Assembly (NCBI GenBank): GCA_018223435.1
Contig: JAGTTO010000001.1
Coordinates: 1,612,001 to 1,676,000, forward strand
DNA from: Lachnospiraceae bacterium Marseille-Q4251
GTDB lineage: Bacteria > Bacillota > Clostridia > Lachnospirales > Lachnospiraceae
Direction: 5' to 3'
Length of the DNA stretch: 64,000 nucleotides
Both the position numbers and the translations under genes were made by a program. Below the pieces are notes generated by a model. That model saw only the letters and a program-made list of their open reading frames with translations, had not been told where the DNA came from and did no database searches. Every line of letters begins with the position of its first letter. Position 1 is the stretch's first letter. Positions 34,198-42,993 of this stretch are shown here, piece by piece.

Positions 34198-35100
34198 TCA
34201 TATTTTATAACACATTTTTTCAGGGATGTCAACGATATTTTTGAAATAATTTGAAAAAATTAACGCAATTTCTACATTTTCCACACAGTCCTGCTTTTTC
34301 AGCCACTCTGCTGCTGCCAGGGCATTGCTCTGATGGCGCTCCATCCGAAGTGCCAGAGTTTTCAGGCCTCTCAGACAAAGCCAGCTCTCAAAGGGGGCCA
34401 GCGTGCCGCCGGTCGTTTTGGATATCAGACGGAAATGCTGAGCCAGTTTTTGATCCTTGCTGCAGAGGAAGCCGCAGATCGTATCGTTATGGCCGCTTAA
34501 ATATTTTGTGCCTGAATGAATGACTACATCTGCTCCGAGGCTTAACGGATTCTGGAAGTACGGCGTCATAAAGGTATTATCCACGATCAGAAGAGCGCCT
34601 GCTTCTTTTGCAATCTCAGCCGCTGCCCGGATATCCGTCACATGCATCATGGGATTGGTGGGCGTCTCAAAATAGATGGCCTTCGTATTTTCTCTGACTG
34701 CCGCCTTCAGAGCCTGAAGATCACTGGTATCCACATATTCGACCTCAATGTTATTTTTCGCGCTGATCACAGCCGCCAGCCGCACCACGCCTCCATAGAG
34801 GTCTTCGCCGCAGATCACATGGTCTCTCGGCTTGAAATATTCAAACACCGCCGCAACGGCAGCCATTCCGGAAGCAAAAGCGACAGTATCACAGGCTCCC
34901 TCCAGCGCGGAAACAGTCTCCTCCAGAAGACCTCTCGTTGGGTTGGACTCTCTGGTATAACCAAAACCATTTGGATTATGGCCCGGCGTCAGATGACTGA
35001 ATGAGGCGGTCTGATAAATCGGATAGCTGATGGCATAATTCTGGTCCTTCACTGCATGTTCTTTGCCATGCACACAGATGGTATCCATTGATTTTGACAT
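34198..35100 (-). pseudogene. Cys/Met-metabolism PLP enzyme (cystathionine synthase/lyase type), 3'-truncated
   Basis: Fold-type I PLP enzyme of trans-sulfuration or methionine gamma-lyase type. From MSKSMDTICVHG it shows Y-NP-R type cofactor contacts (YTRESNPTRGLLEE), FASGMAAV, the Asp of VDNTFMTPYFQNPL and the PLP lysine in VIHSGTKYLSGH. After WLKKQDCVENVE, at about residue 280, family similarity stops. The frame then ends within 20 codons (IALIFSNYFKNIVDIPEKMCYKI) in DNA that is the promoter of tRNA-Trp. About 90-100 C-terminal residues, including the substrate-binding part, are missing. It still has a good promoter and GGAGG. A truncated, probably inactive enzyme. Confidence 0.85.
34204..34232 (-). 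promoter_or_regulatory. Promoter of tRNA-Trp
   Basis: TTGACA (complement 34227-34232) and TATAAA (complement 34204-34209), 17-bp spacing, placed 22 bp before the mature 5' end and inside the truncated PLP enzyme frame. Confidence 0.85.
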
Positions 35101-35127
35101 AACGTAAAACCTCCTTTTTCTGCCGTT

Positions 35128-35157
35128 ATTATACGCAGGGAGGTTTTGAAGCGTCAA
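35128..35157 (-). promoter_or_regulatory. Promoter of the truncated PLP enzyme gene
   Basis: TTGACG (complement 35152-35157) and TATAAT (complement 35128-35133), 18-bp spacing; GGAGG follows before the ATG. Confidence 0.8.
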
Positions 35158-35211
35158 TCACAAATAACCTATAGCTCATCATAGGAAATTTATATAGGCA
35201 ACGCCCTACAA

Positions 35212-35258
35212 AGGATGCCTACGAATTGCTTCGCTGCTCTGCAGTTCACGCAATTCTA
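35212..35258. repeat. Short hairpin repeat, copy 1
   Basis: GATGCCTACGAATTGCTTCG, then CTGC..GCAG and CGCAATTCTACA form a stem GAATTGC/GCAATTC with inner GCTGC/GCAGT. The same unit occurs at 46981-47027. This copy lies directly behind the radA stop. Confidence 0.7.
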
Positions 35259-35262
35259 CATC

Positions 35263-36639
35263 TTACAGACTCCGCAGCACATCCTTCAGCGTGCGGACGC
35301 CGATAATCTCGATGCCGTCTATTTTTCCCATGCCGCGGATGCTGACCGCTGGCATGATAACTGTGTGGAAGCCCAGTTTTTTGGCTTCCTGGACGCGCTG
35401 GGCGGCCTGGCTCACGGCACGAACCTCGCCGCTTAAGCCCACCTCACCGAAGACAATCGTTTTCTCGTCGATAGGCTTATCCCGGTAGCTGGAAAGAATC
35501 GCCATAACGATGCCAAGGTCCATGGCCGGCTCGTTCATCCGGATGCCGCCAGCGATGTTCACATAGGCATCGCAGACGCCAAGGCGGAGACCGAGACGTT
35601 TTTCCAGAACCGCCATCAGAAGGTTGACACGGTTATAATCGGCTCCGTTGGCCGTACGGCGGGGCATCGGAAGGTTACTCTGGCAGACCAGGGCCTGGAT
35701 TTCCACCAGAATTGGCCGGGTTCCCTCCATCGAGCAGGCCACCACGGAACCGGAAGCGTTCTCCGGCCGTCCGCTCAGCATGTATTCCGAGGGGTTTGGC
35801 ACCTCTACCAGACCTTTTTCCTGCATCTCAAAGACGCCGATCTCATTGGTGGAGCCGAAACGGTTCTTCACTCCCCGGAGCACCCGGTAGGAAGCGTGGC
35901 GGTCTCCCTCAAAATAAAGGACTGTATCCACCATATGCTCAAGGACTCTGGGGCCAGCCACAACGCCCTCTTTCGTCACATGGCCCACGATAAAAATCGT
36001 GATGCCTAAGACCTTCGCCAGCTGCATGAGGATTCCCGTGGCCTCGCGGACCTGGGAAACGCTGCCCGGAGCGGAATTGACGGACTCGCTGTACATAGTC
36101 TGGATGGAGTCGATGACCACGATCTCCGGTTTGCTCCGTTCCAGAATCTCCCGGATGTCACCGAGATTGGTCTCACAGAGAATCAGAAGATCGTCACCGG
36201 CCTCGCCCACCCGGTCGGCCCGGATCTTGATCTGCTGGGCGGATTCCTCTCCGGAGATGTAGAGCACTTTTTTTCCCCTGTTTGCGAGGGTCTTACACAC
36301 CTGCAAAAGCAGGGTGGATTTTCCGATACCCGGATCGCCGCCCACCAGCACCAGCGAACCGGTGACGATGCCTCCGCCCAGGACCCGGTCCAGCTCTTCC
36401 ATTCCGGTGGAAATCCGGAGATTTTCCTGGGGCTTGATACTTACGAGGCGCGAGGGCTCCTGAAGCTGCATCCGTCTCGTGCTTCCGGCAGCTGCGGAGG
36501 TCTTTGTGCCGGTCGTTTTTACCACGGGTTCCTCCACGAAGGTGTTCCATTCCCTGCAGGCCGGGCACTGGCCCATCCATTTGGCGGACTCGTAGCCGCA
36601 GTTCTGGCAGAAAAATGCGGTTGTTTTTCCTTTCGCCAT
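35263..36639 (-). CDS. radA: DNA repair protein RadA/Sms
   Basis: 458-residue RecA-like branch-migration ATPase used in recombination. N-terminal zinc finger CQNCGYESAKWMGQCPAC (residues 10-27), Walker A GGDPGIGKSTLLLQ, the RadA-specific KNRFGSTNEIGVFEM motif and a C-terminal Lon-like domain (GEVGLSGEVRAVSQAAQRVQEA) are all present. The start at 36637-36639 has AAGGAGTGG in front; the longer frame upstream runs through a terminator and a repeat and is rejected. It lies downstream of clpC as in many Firmicutes. Confidence 0.97.
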   Translation of the reverse strand: MAKGKTTAFFCQNCGYESAKWMGQCPACREWNTFVEEPVVKTTGTKTSAAAGSTRRMQLQEPSRLVSIKPQENLRISTGMEELDRVLGGGIVTGSLVLVGGDPGIGKSTLLLQVCKTLANRGKKVLYISGEESAQQIKIRADRVGEAGDDLLILCETNLGDIREILERSKPEIVVIDSIQTMYSESVNSAPGSVSQVREATGILMQLAKVLGITIFIVGHVTKEGVVAGPRVLEHMVDTVLYFEGDRHASYRVLRGVKNRFGSTNEIGVFEMQEKGLVEVPNPSEYMLSGRPENASGSVVACSMEGTRPILVEIQALVCQSNLPMPRRTANGADYNRVNLLMAVLEKRLGLRLGVCDAYVNIAGGIRMNEPAMDLGIVMAILSSYRDKPIDEKTIVFGEVGLSGEVRAVSQAAQRVQEAKKLGFHTVIMPAVSIRGMGKIDGIEIIGVRTLKDVLRSL

Positions 36640-36665
36640 TTGCTCCACTCCTTTTCTTTCATGGA

Positions 36666-36700
36666 AAAAGGCTGGCGGGAGTTGCTGTCCGCCAGCCTTT
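36666..36700 (-). terminator. Terminator after the 36842 gene
   Basis: AAAGGCTGGCGG stem with its complement CCGCCAGCCTTT; T run on the minus strand (CCTTTTTCC). Confidence 0.8.
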
Positions 36701-36709
36701 CTTAAATTA

Positions 36710-36838
36710 TTCAGAGCCATCTCGATTCCGCTTCGCTTCATCTCGATGTGGCTGCTCGCCACATAGCTTGCTGGTCAAAAGTGCTCATTCATGCAAGCAT
36801 GAGTCACACTTTCGTCCAACAAGCTGCATGGCTCTGAA
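36710..36838. repeat. 129-bp imperfect hairpin element, copy 1
   Basis: Outer arms TTCAGAGCCAT/ATGGCTCTGAA, inner AGCTTG/CAAGCT and AAAGTG/CACTTT, and apex ATTCATGCAAGCATGA. The element at 45315-45445 shares the outer arms and the whole apex but differs between them. It is intergenic, right after the stop of the 36842 gene. Confidence 0.75.
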
Positions 36839-36841
36839 GAA

Positions 36842-37255
36842 TTACATTTTTTCGATTTTAATAGAAGCTTTTCTGGAGGGATCCAGCTCTACACTCAGAG
36901 CCAGCTTGCCACCCAGGTTTGTCTTCATCTCGCCGATCTCTTTCTCGTCAACGAATACCTGATAGGAAGTATCCTCCTCAAGCTCTACGGTGATCTGTGC
37001 ATCTACAGCTCCCTCTACCTGGAAGGTCATGCCATTCTCAGTTACCTGCAGATGATCCACGGTGGTTCCCGGAACGGACTCATAAACGAACATGCCGTTG
37101 CGCTCCAGTTTGGTGATCTCCTTGAAGGTTTTTACTTTATATAAATCTCCCTGATGCTCGAAATCCTGTTTTTTGGATTTGCTTTCCAGTTCGTAGTTTC
37201 CAAAGCTTAATGTACCATCTGCTTCTGAGCGGATGAGTTCGCTGATTACTGACAT
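36842..37255 (-). CDS. Conserved small protein of unknown function
   Basis: 137 residues, acidic, soluble, beta-rich (YKVKTFKEITKLERNGMFVYESVPGT, ITVELEEDTSYQVFVDEKEIGEM). I recognise the type from other Lachnospiraceae, where such proteins are sometimes labelled endosialidase; no sialidase motif or catalytic domain is visible here and I do not adopt that name. No signal peptide. It lies between clpC and radA on the same strand, with its own terminator. Function unknown. Confidence 0.82.
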   Translation of the reverse strand: MSVISELIRSEADGTLSFGNYELESKSKKQDFEHQGDLYKVKTFKEITKLERNGMFVYESVPGTTVDHLQVTENGMTFQVEGAVDAQITVELEEDTSYQVFVDEKEIGEMKTNLGGKLALSVELDPSRKASIKIEKM

Positions 37256-37370
37256 CTCTTATGTCCTCCTGATCGTCTTTCTGTTCTTCCATTATGCAAG
37301 AAACGCATGTTATCTCTCAACGGCCGCCCGAAAGACAGCCGCTGAAATTTGAATCTCATTTAAAATTTTA

Positions 37371-39851
37371 TCATAAATCGTCGTTTTTTTCCAGTTCTTT
37401 ATGGTTCTTTACCACGAATTTCACTTCTTTTTTAGAAACGCCCACGGCAACAGTATCTCCGGCTTTCACTCTGCCCTCCAGAATCTCCTGGGCCAGAGCG
37501 TCCTCCACCTTGGTCTGGATGGCCCGTTTTAAGGGGCGGGCTCCGTATTTCTCATCAAAACCGGCCTCTGAAATCAGCTCTTTCGCGGAGGGCCGCACCT
37601 CCAGCGTGATATTCAGCTGCTCCTTGCACCGTCTGGAAAATTCATTCAGAAGGATACCGGCGATCTTTTTCACATGGTCCTTATTCAGTGAATGGAAAAC
37701 GATGATCTCGTCGATTCGGTTCAGAAACTCCGGCTTGAAGATCCGGCGCACCTCTTCCATGACATTGTCCTTCATCACCTGATAATTCCGCTTCTCATCG
37801 TCCACGGCGGCAAACCCAAGCTTCTTCGGCGACATGATGGAGGACGCGCCTGCGTTGGAGGTCATAATGAGGATCGTGTTCTTGAAGTCCACCTTTCTTC
37901 CTCTGGAATCGGTGATGTGGCCGTCATCCAGCACCTGAAGCAGGATGTTGAACACATCCGGATGGGCTTTCTCGATCTCATCAAAAAGAATCACGGAATA
38001 AGGATTTCGGCGGACCTTCTCGCTGAGCTGGCCGCCCTCCTCATAGCCCACATAGCCTGGTGGGGAACCTACCAGCTTGGAGACGCTGTGCTTTTCCATA
38101 TATTCGGACATATCGACGCGGATCATGGCCTGCTCGCTGCCAAATACTACCTCCGCCAGTGTCTTGGAAAGCTCTGTTTTTCCGACGCCGGTGGGGCCCA
38201 AAAACAAGAAGGAACCGATGGGTCTCTTCGGGTCCTTAAGGCCCACTCTGCCACGGCGGATGGCTTTCGCCACGGCCTGAACTGCCTCATCCTGGCCCAC
38301 CACCCGCTGATGAAGGGTGTGCTCCAGCTTCAGGAGACGGTGGGATTCCTTCTCTGCCAGACGCTGCACCGGAATCCGGGTCCAGAGAGCCACCACCTCG
38401 GCGATATCCTCCTCCCGGACTTTCGTGGCGTTCTCACCGGCTTTTTTCTGCAGGCGTTTGCGCTGCTGCTCGAATTTCTGCCGGACCTCCACCTGTTCCT
38501 TCTTATAATCTGCAGCCTTGCCGAAATCATTTTCCACAATCGCAGCTTCTTTTAACTCTTCCAGCTCCTCCGCCCGGTTTTTCAGTTCTTCCAAAGCCTT
38601 CGGAATCTTGTAACCCTGGAGCTGCTTTCTGGCGGCTGCCTCATCCAGAAGGTCGATGGCCTTGTCCGGAAGGAAGCGGTCGTTGATATAGCGCTCGGAC
38701 AGGGTGACTGCCGCCTGGACCGCCTCGTCAGTGATCACAACGCCGTGATGTTTCTCATAAGCCTTGCGAAGGCCTTTGAGGATCTCCACGGTCTCCTCCA
38801 TCGTGGGCTCCTCCACGGTCACAGGCTGGAAACGCCGCTCCAATGCAGGGTCTTTCTCGATGTATTTCCGATATTCCTCGATCGTGGTAGCGCCGATGAG
38901 CTGGATCTCGCCGCGGGCCAAGGAGGGCTTCAGGATGTTGGAGGCATCCATGGCTCCCTCCGCTCCGCCGGCTCCGATGATCGTATGGAGCTCGTCGATG
39001 AAGAGAAGAACCTCCTGGCTCTCCTCCGCCTCCTTGATGACACGCTTGATCCGCTCCTCAAACTCTCCCCGGTATTTGCTTCCTGCCACCATACTGGCCA
39101 TATCGAGAGTCAGAAGTCTCCGGTTCTGTAAGGGAGCCGGAACTGCGCCCATGGCGATCCGCTGGGCCAGACCTTCCACAATGGCAGTCTTTCCAACGCC
39201 CGGCTCGCCTACCAGACAGGGATTATTCTTGGTCCGGCGGCTCAGGATCTCCATGATCCGCTCAATCTCCTGCTCTCTTCCCACCACAGGATCCAGTTTT
39301 CCCTCTTCTGCCAGGGCAGTGAGGTCCCGGCTGTACTGCTCCAGAGTCGGCGTATTTCCACCCTCACTCCGGTTTGCATTTCTGGCTCCCTGGTTCATCT
39401 CCCGGTAAACCTCCTCCGGGATGCCCATGCTGTCCAGAATGGCCCGATAAAGCTTCTGGAGATTCACGCCCATCGTGTGAAGAAGCCGCGTAGCCACGCA
39501 CTCCGGATCCTTGATGATCGTGAGCAGGATGTGCTCGGTTCCCGCCTGCTCCATATGAAAAAGCTCTGCCTCCCGGACACTGTTTTCCAGGATCGCGGAA
39601 GCTCTGGGGGTGTAACCCTCCCGGGATGCCAGTCCCACGCCGCCTTCCGGGGCGATGAGCTGGTCGATGAGGCTTTTAAGCTTCTCCTCCTCCACCCCGG
39701 CTCCGATCAGAACCTGGGCTGCGGTTCCCTCCCCCTCTTCCAGAAGTCCCAGAAGAAGGTGCTCGGAACCGATATAGCTATGGCCTCTCCGTCTGGCCGC
39801 CTTCGCGGCAAGCTTCAGGGCACTGGCTGCTTTCTTTGTAAACTGCTCCAT
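37371..39851 (-). CDS. clpC: ATP-dependent Clp protease ATP-binding subunit ClpC
   Basis: 826-residue AAA+ unfoldase that feeds ClpP. Order of parts: N-terminal double Clp repeat (1-150), first ATPase with Walker A GEPGVGKT at 215-222, a middle region with a UVR-like coiled coil (EAAIVENDFGKAADYKKEQ), and a second ATPase with GPTGVGKTELSK and SPPGYVGYEEGG. The UVR/M region marks ClpC rather than ClpA or ClpB. The classical partners CtsR, McsA and McsB are absent; instead a GntR-type gene precedes it by 11 bp. That suggests regulation other than CtsR in this organism. Confidence 0.97.
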   Translation of the reverse strand: MEQFTKKAASALKLAAKAARRRGHSYIGSEHLLLGLLEEGEGTAAQVLIGAGVEEEKLKSLIDQLIAPEGGVGLASREGYTPRASAILENSVREAELFHMEQAGTEHILLTIIKDPECVATRLLHTMGVNLQKLYRAILDSMGIPEEVYREMNQGARNANRSEGGNTPTLEQYSRDLTALAEEGKLDPVVGREQEIERIMEILSRRTKNNPCLVGEPGVGKTAIVEGLAQRIAMGAVPAPLQNRRLLTLDMASMVAGSKYRGEFEERIKRVIKEAEESQEVLLFIDELHTIIGAGGAEGAMDASNILKPSLARGEIQLIGATTIEEYRKYIEKDPALERRFQPVTVEEPTMEETVEILKGLRKAYEKHHGVVITDEAVQAAVTLSERYINDRFLPDKAIDLLDEAAARKQLQGYKIPKALEELKNRAEELEELKEAAIVENDFGKAADYKKEQVEVRQKFEQQRKRLQKKAGENATKVREEDIAEVVALWTRIPVQRLAEKESHRLLKLEHTLHQRVVGQDEAVQAVAKAIRRGRVGLKDPKRPIGSFLFLGPTGVGKTELSKTLAEVVFGSEQAMIRVDMSEYMEKHSVSKLVGSPPGYVGYEEGGQLSEKVRRNPYSVILFDEIEKAHPDVFNILLQVLDDGHITDSRGRKVDFKNTILIMTSNAGASSIMSPKKLGFAAVDDEKRNYQVMKDNVMEEVRRIFKPEFLNRIDEIIVFHSLNKDHVKKIAGILLNEFSRRCKEQLNITLEVRPSAKELISEAGFDEKYGARPLKRAIQTKVEDALAQEILEGRVKAGDTVAVGVSKKEVKFVVKNHKELEKNDDL

Positions 39852-39862
39852 CTATCGTCCTC

Positions 39863-40237
39863 CTACTTGTCGTCATATCCGTCAAAAATTTCATCCACCA
39901 TATCGTGGATTTCCTGCCTCGTGATGTTCTTGCATCTGCCTTTTGCCAGCAGTACTCTTAAGTTCTTCTGCATTTCATCCAAAGCCTGCAGCTTATCCAC
40001 ATCCAGACTCACGATGGCTCCCCGACGCCGGTCGATGGTCACAAAGCCTTCCTGCCGCAAAACGGAGTAGGCCTTATTCACCGTATGCATGTTGATGCCG
40101 ATATCCTCAGCCAGCTGGCGCACGGAGGGCAGCACGTCTCCCTCCCGCAAAGTGGAGGTGGCGATGCCTAAAATAATCTGATTGCGAAGCTGGATATAGA
40201 GAGCCTCGTCGCTTTGAAAATCAATCTTTATCACCAT
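39863..40237 (-). CDS. GntR-family regulator, YtrA type
   Basis: 124 residues: a GntR winged helix (YIQLRNQIILGIATSTLREGDVLPSVRQLAEDIGINMHTVNKAYSVLRQEGFV, residues 14-66, read in two parts) and a short C-terminal helical tail of YtrA-type proteins (LRVLLAKGRCKNITRQEIHDMVDEIF). It precedes clpC in the same operon, so it may control the heat-shock protease or its own operon. Promoter TTGCAA-17-TATTAT at 40289-40317. Confidence 0.92.
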   Translation of the reverse strand: MVIKIDFQSDEALYIQLRNQIILGIATSTLREGDVLPSVRQLAEDIGINMHTVNKAYSVLRQEGFVTIDRRRGAIVSLDVDKLQALDEMQKNLRVLLAKGRCKNITRQEIHDMVDEIFDGYDDK

Positions 40238-40288
40238 ATTTTACCGCGGAACTTTTGCCCGCGCTTCACCTCGTTTCTGTTGTTATAC

Positions 40289-40317
40289 ACATAATAGCAC
40301 AGATACCTCCTGATTGC
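40289..40317 (-). promoter_or_regulatory. Promoter of the gntR-clpC operon
   Basis: TTGCAA (40312-40317) and TATTAT (complement 40289-40294), 17-bp spacer. The MITE copy B begins only 27 bp upstream of the -35 box. Confidence 0.75.
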
Positions 40318-40343
40318 AAGATACAAGTTCGCCCGCCTTTCTA

Positions 40344-40506
40344 TAGTACAGTAAATATTAAGTAACCGCCATATTGACTTGTCTGATTTTTCATCTGCTG
40401 CGTTGTCGTCAATCGACGTAGCCACCGCTACGCCTCATTTCTCCGCCTTGCATATGAAGAAATCATCCTGCGTCAATATAGCAGATACTTAATTTTCACT
40501 GTACTA
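40344..40506 (-). mobile_element. 163-bp MITE, copy B
   Basis: Inverted copy of the element at 27313-27475 with only 4 differences in 163 bp. Ends TAGTACAGTAAATATTAAGTA and ...TTCACTGTACTA are inverted repeats, next to a TA. It lies in the gap between the gntR-clpC promoter and the terminator of the surface-protein gene, breaking no gene. Confidence 0.88.
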
Positions 40507-40512
40507 GGCACG

Positions 40513-40537
40513 AAAAAAGGAGCTTTCGCTCCTTTTT
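40513..40537 (-). terminator. Terminator of the surface-protein/purine transcript
   Basis: AAAAAAGGAGC, loop TTTC, GCTCCTTTTT; T run on the minus strand after the gene stop. Confidence 0.85.
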
Positions 40538-40545
40538 CCTCATGA

Positions 40546-41682
40546 TCAAAGCTCGACCATGGTTACATCTACATCTTTTTTCTCGCCGTCAGCTGCTCCC
40601 TGGTTCTCCGGCTGTGCTTGGGGAGCAAAGGCTTCCTCCATGCTGGGGACCTGCTGCTGGGGAGCCTGATTTACTGGCTCTGCCTGCTGGTAAGGATTCT
40701 GCTGCTGGTAAACCGGCTGCTGTGCCTGCTGGTAAGGGTTCTGCTGGTAGACCGGCTGCTGCTGCCAGGTCTGCGGTCCCTGCTGCCAGGTCTGGGGTGC
40801 CGGATCCTGATAATTCATCTGGCGGCCATCCTGCTCCGGCTGATAAGCTCCATTGCCGGAGTTCTGGTAAGCATCTTGCTGCTGCTCGGGCTGGTTGCCT
40901 TTTTTCTTATTGCGTTTTTCTTCTTTCGCCCGCTGTTTTTCTTCCTTCTTGACCTGCTTTTTCTCCTTGCGGGTCATGGGTTTCGCGGGTTCTTCATAGT
41001 AGTTTCCGTTGTCTCCGTAGGTTTCCTGGCCGTAACCGCCCATGTTTGCTCCCATCTCCTCCATGTCGCGGAGATCATCCTTGAGATCCTTATTTCTCAG
41101 AATCTGGTTGATGATGATGAAGAGAAGCAGAACAGAGAAAGCGATCAGTCCGTAAATGATCTTCATAGAGAGATCCAGACGCTCTTTGTAGGAATTTACC
41201 TGATTGTTCAGCTTGATATAAGCTTCGTTCTGGGTGATCTCCGTAGCCGGAGTCTCGGTAACGGCCTGGGTAGGCGCCTCGGTCGGTGCTTCCGTCGCGG
41301 GCTCGGTCTCACTCTCCGTCTCCGGAGCCAGGCTCTCATCCACAGATACATGAAGTGTGTAGGTAAAAGCGCTGCCATTCTCGGCGGTGACAGTGATCAG
41401 TACGGTTCCGGTTCCGTTGTCCAGGGTGGTTCCCTCAATGGAAGTCACGGAAGCGTTGGAATCAGATGTTGTGGGGTTCAGGATCAGTTCTGTGGTTCCC
41501 GGTGCTACCTTTACGTCGTACTCCCAGGTGCTGTACACAAAATCCGGAGAAACGGTTCCGTTCTCCACATTCAGTGCGGACAGAGAGTTATCAGAGGACG
41601 CCAGCGCCGTGACACTCATCATAAAGAGAAGGATCAGGCCAAGGATCAGCGCGCCCTTCCAGTTTTTCTTTGTTTTGTTCAT
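40546..41682 (-). CDS. Membrane-anchored surface protein with cadherin-like domain and Gln-rich tail
   Basis: 378 residues from an ATG at 41680-41682. An N-terminal signal/membrane helix (WKGALILGLILLFMMSVTALAS) is followed by one cadherin-like beta-sandwich repeat (SLSALNVENGTVSPDFVYSTWEYDVKV ... VLITVTAENGSAFTYTLHV), then a Glu/Thr/Pro-rich stalk. A second membrane helix (IYGLIAFSVLLLFIIINQIL) leads to a cytoplasmic basic stretch (KEKKQVKKEEKQRAKEEKR) and a tail of YQQNPYQQAQ-type repeats. Topology would place the tail inside. It follows purD by 22 bp and shares its transcript. Function unknown; a cell-envelope sensor or scaffold is possible. Confidence 0.8.
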   Translation of the reverse strand: MNKTKKNWKGALILGLILLFMMSVTALASSDNSLSALNVENGTVSPDFVYSTWEYDVKVAPGTTELILNPTTSDSNASVTSIEGTTLDNGTGTVLITVTAENGSAFTYTLHVSVDESLAPETESETEPATEAPTEAPTQAVTETPATEITQNEAYIKLNNQVNSYKERLDLSMKIIYGLIAFSVLLLFIIINQILRNKDLKDDLRDMEEMGANMGGYGQETYGDNGNYYEEPAKPMTRKEKKQVKKEEKQRAKEEKRNKKKGNQPEQQQDAYQNSGNGAYQPEQDGRQMNYQDPAPQTWQQGPQTWQQQPVYQQNPYQQAQQPVYQQQNPYQQAEPVNQAPQQQVPSMEEAFAPQAQPENQGAADGEKKDVDVTMVEL

Positions 41683-41704
41683 AAATCTTGTACCTCTCTT
41701 ACTT

Positions 41705-42976
41705 TCAAGCCTCGTCGATGGCTTTTCCAATATCATGACGATAATACTTGTTGTCAAAATCAATCCATTTGACAGCTTCGTAAGCATTGGCTCTGGCAGC
41801 TTTCAGGTTTTCGCCCTTTGCCGTCACACCCAGCACACGGCCGCCGTTGGTGACAATCGTATCTCCGTCAAATTTTGTTCCTGCGTGGAATACATAGTAT
41901 CCCTCTTTTCCCTTGAAGTTTTCCAGTCCGCGGATGGGCAAGCCTTTGTCATATTTCACCGGATAACCTTCACTTGCAAGAACCACGCAGACAGCTGCAT
42001 TGTCCTCAAACTGAAGATCTACCTCATCCAGTTTTCCATCGATGCAGGCCTCGCAGACCTCCACCAGATCATTTTTCATCCTAGGAAGAACCACCTGTGC
42101 CTCCGGGTCGCCGAAACGGGCGTTGTACTCCAGCACGCGCGGGCCTTTTTCCGTCAACATCAGACCGAAGAAAATGATTCCCTTGAACTCACGGCCTTCT
42201 TTTGCCATGGCATCCACCGTTGCCTGATAGATGTATTTTTTGCAGAAATCATCGACTTCATCCGTATAGAAGGGGCTCGGTGAAAAAGTTCCCATTCCGC
42301 CGGTGTTCAGTCCCGTATCGCCGTCTCCTGCCCGCTTGTGGTCCTGAGCGGAGGTCATGGTCTTGATGGTCTTGCCGTCCACGAAGGAAAGGACGGAAAC
42401 CTCACGGCCGGTCATGAACTCCTCGATGACCAGACGATTTCCGGCAGAGCCGAATTTCTTGTCGGTCATGATCTCCTTGACGCCCTCTTTTGCCTCATCG
42501 AGGTTCTGGCAAATCAGAACGCCTTTTCCGAGAGCCAGGCCGTCGGCTTTGAGAACGATGGGGAAATCAGCATTTTCCAGATAAGCGAGCGCCGCCTCCG
42601 CGCTGTCGAAGGTCTCATAGGCAGCTGTGGGAATCTGATATTTTTTCATCAGGTCCTTGGAAAATGCTTTGGAGCCTTCCAGGATGGCCGCATTTTTTCT
42701 CGGACCGAAAACCCGTAAGCCCTGGGCCTCAAAGGTATCCACGATACCACCCACCAGAGGATCATCCATTCCCACAATCGTAAGATCTACGCTGTTTTCT
42801 TTTGCAAATGCAGCCAGCTTGTCAAACTCCATGGCTGTAATAGGAAGACATTCTGCATACTCTGCGATACCGGCATTTCCCGGCGCGCAGTAAATCTTGT
42901 CTACTTTGGGGCTCTGAGCCACTTTCCAGGCAATGGCATGCTCTCTGCCGCCGCTGCCAACAATCAATACTTTCAT
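41705..42976 (-). CDS. purD: Phosphoribosylamine-glycine ligase
   Basis: Second step of purine synthesis: joins glycine to phosphoribosylamine with ATP. 423 residues with the N-terminal MKVLIVGSGGREHAIAWK, the ATP-grasp body (GVLICQNLDEA, MTGREVSVLSFVDGK) and C-terminal EYNARFGDPEAQ. The start at 42974-42976 follows AGGAG; the frame extends seven codons upstream but through that site. Last of purE-purM-purN-purD. Confidence 0.97.
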   Translation of the reverse strand: MKVLIVGSGGREHAIAWKVAQSPKVDKIYCAPGNAGIAEYAECLPITAMEFDKLAAFAKENSVDLTIVGMDDPLVGGIVDTFEAQGLRVFGPRKNAAILEGSKAFSKDLMKKYQIPTAAYETFDSAEAALAYLENADFPIVLKADGLALGKGVLICQNLDEAKEGVKEIMTDKKFGSAGNRLVIEEFMTGREVSVLSFVDGKTIKTMTSAQDHKRAGDGDTGLNTGGMGTFSPSPFYTDEVDDFCKKYIYQATVDAMAKEGREFKGIIFFGLMLTEKGPRVLEYNARFGDPEAQVVLPRMKNDLVEVCEACIDGKLDEVDLQFEDNAAVCVVLASEGYPVKYDKGLPIRGLENFKGKEGYYVFHAGTKFDGDTIVTNGGRVLGVTAKGENLKAARANAYEAVKWIDFDNKYYRHDIGKAIDEA

Positions 42977-42993
42977 CTTTGTATGCTCCTTTA

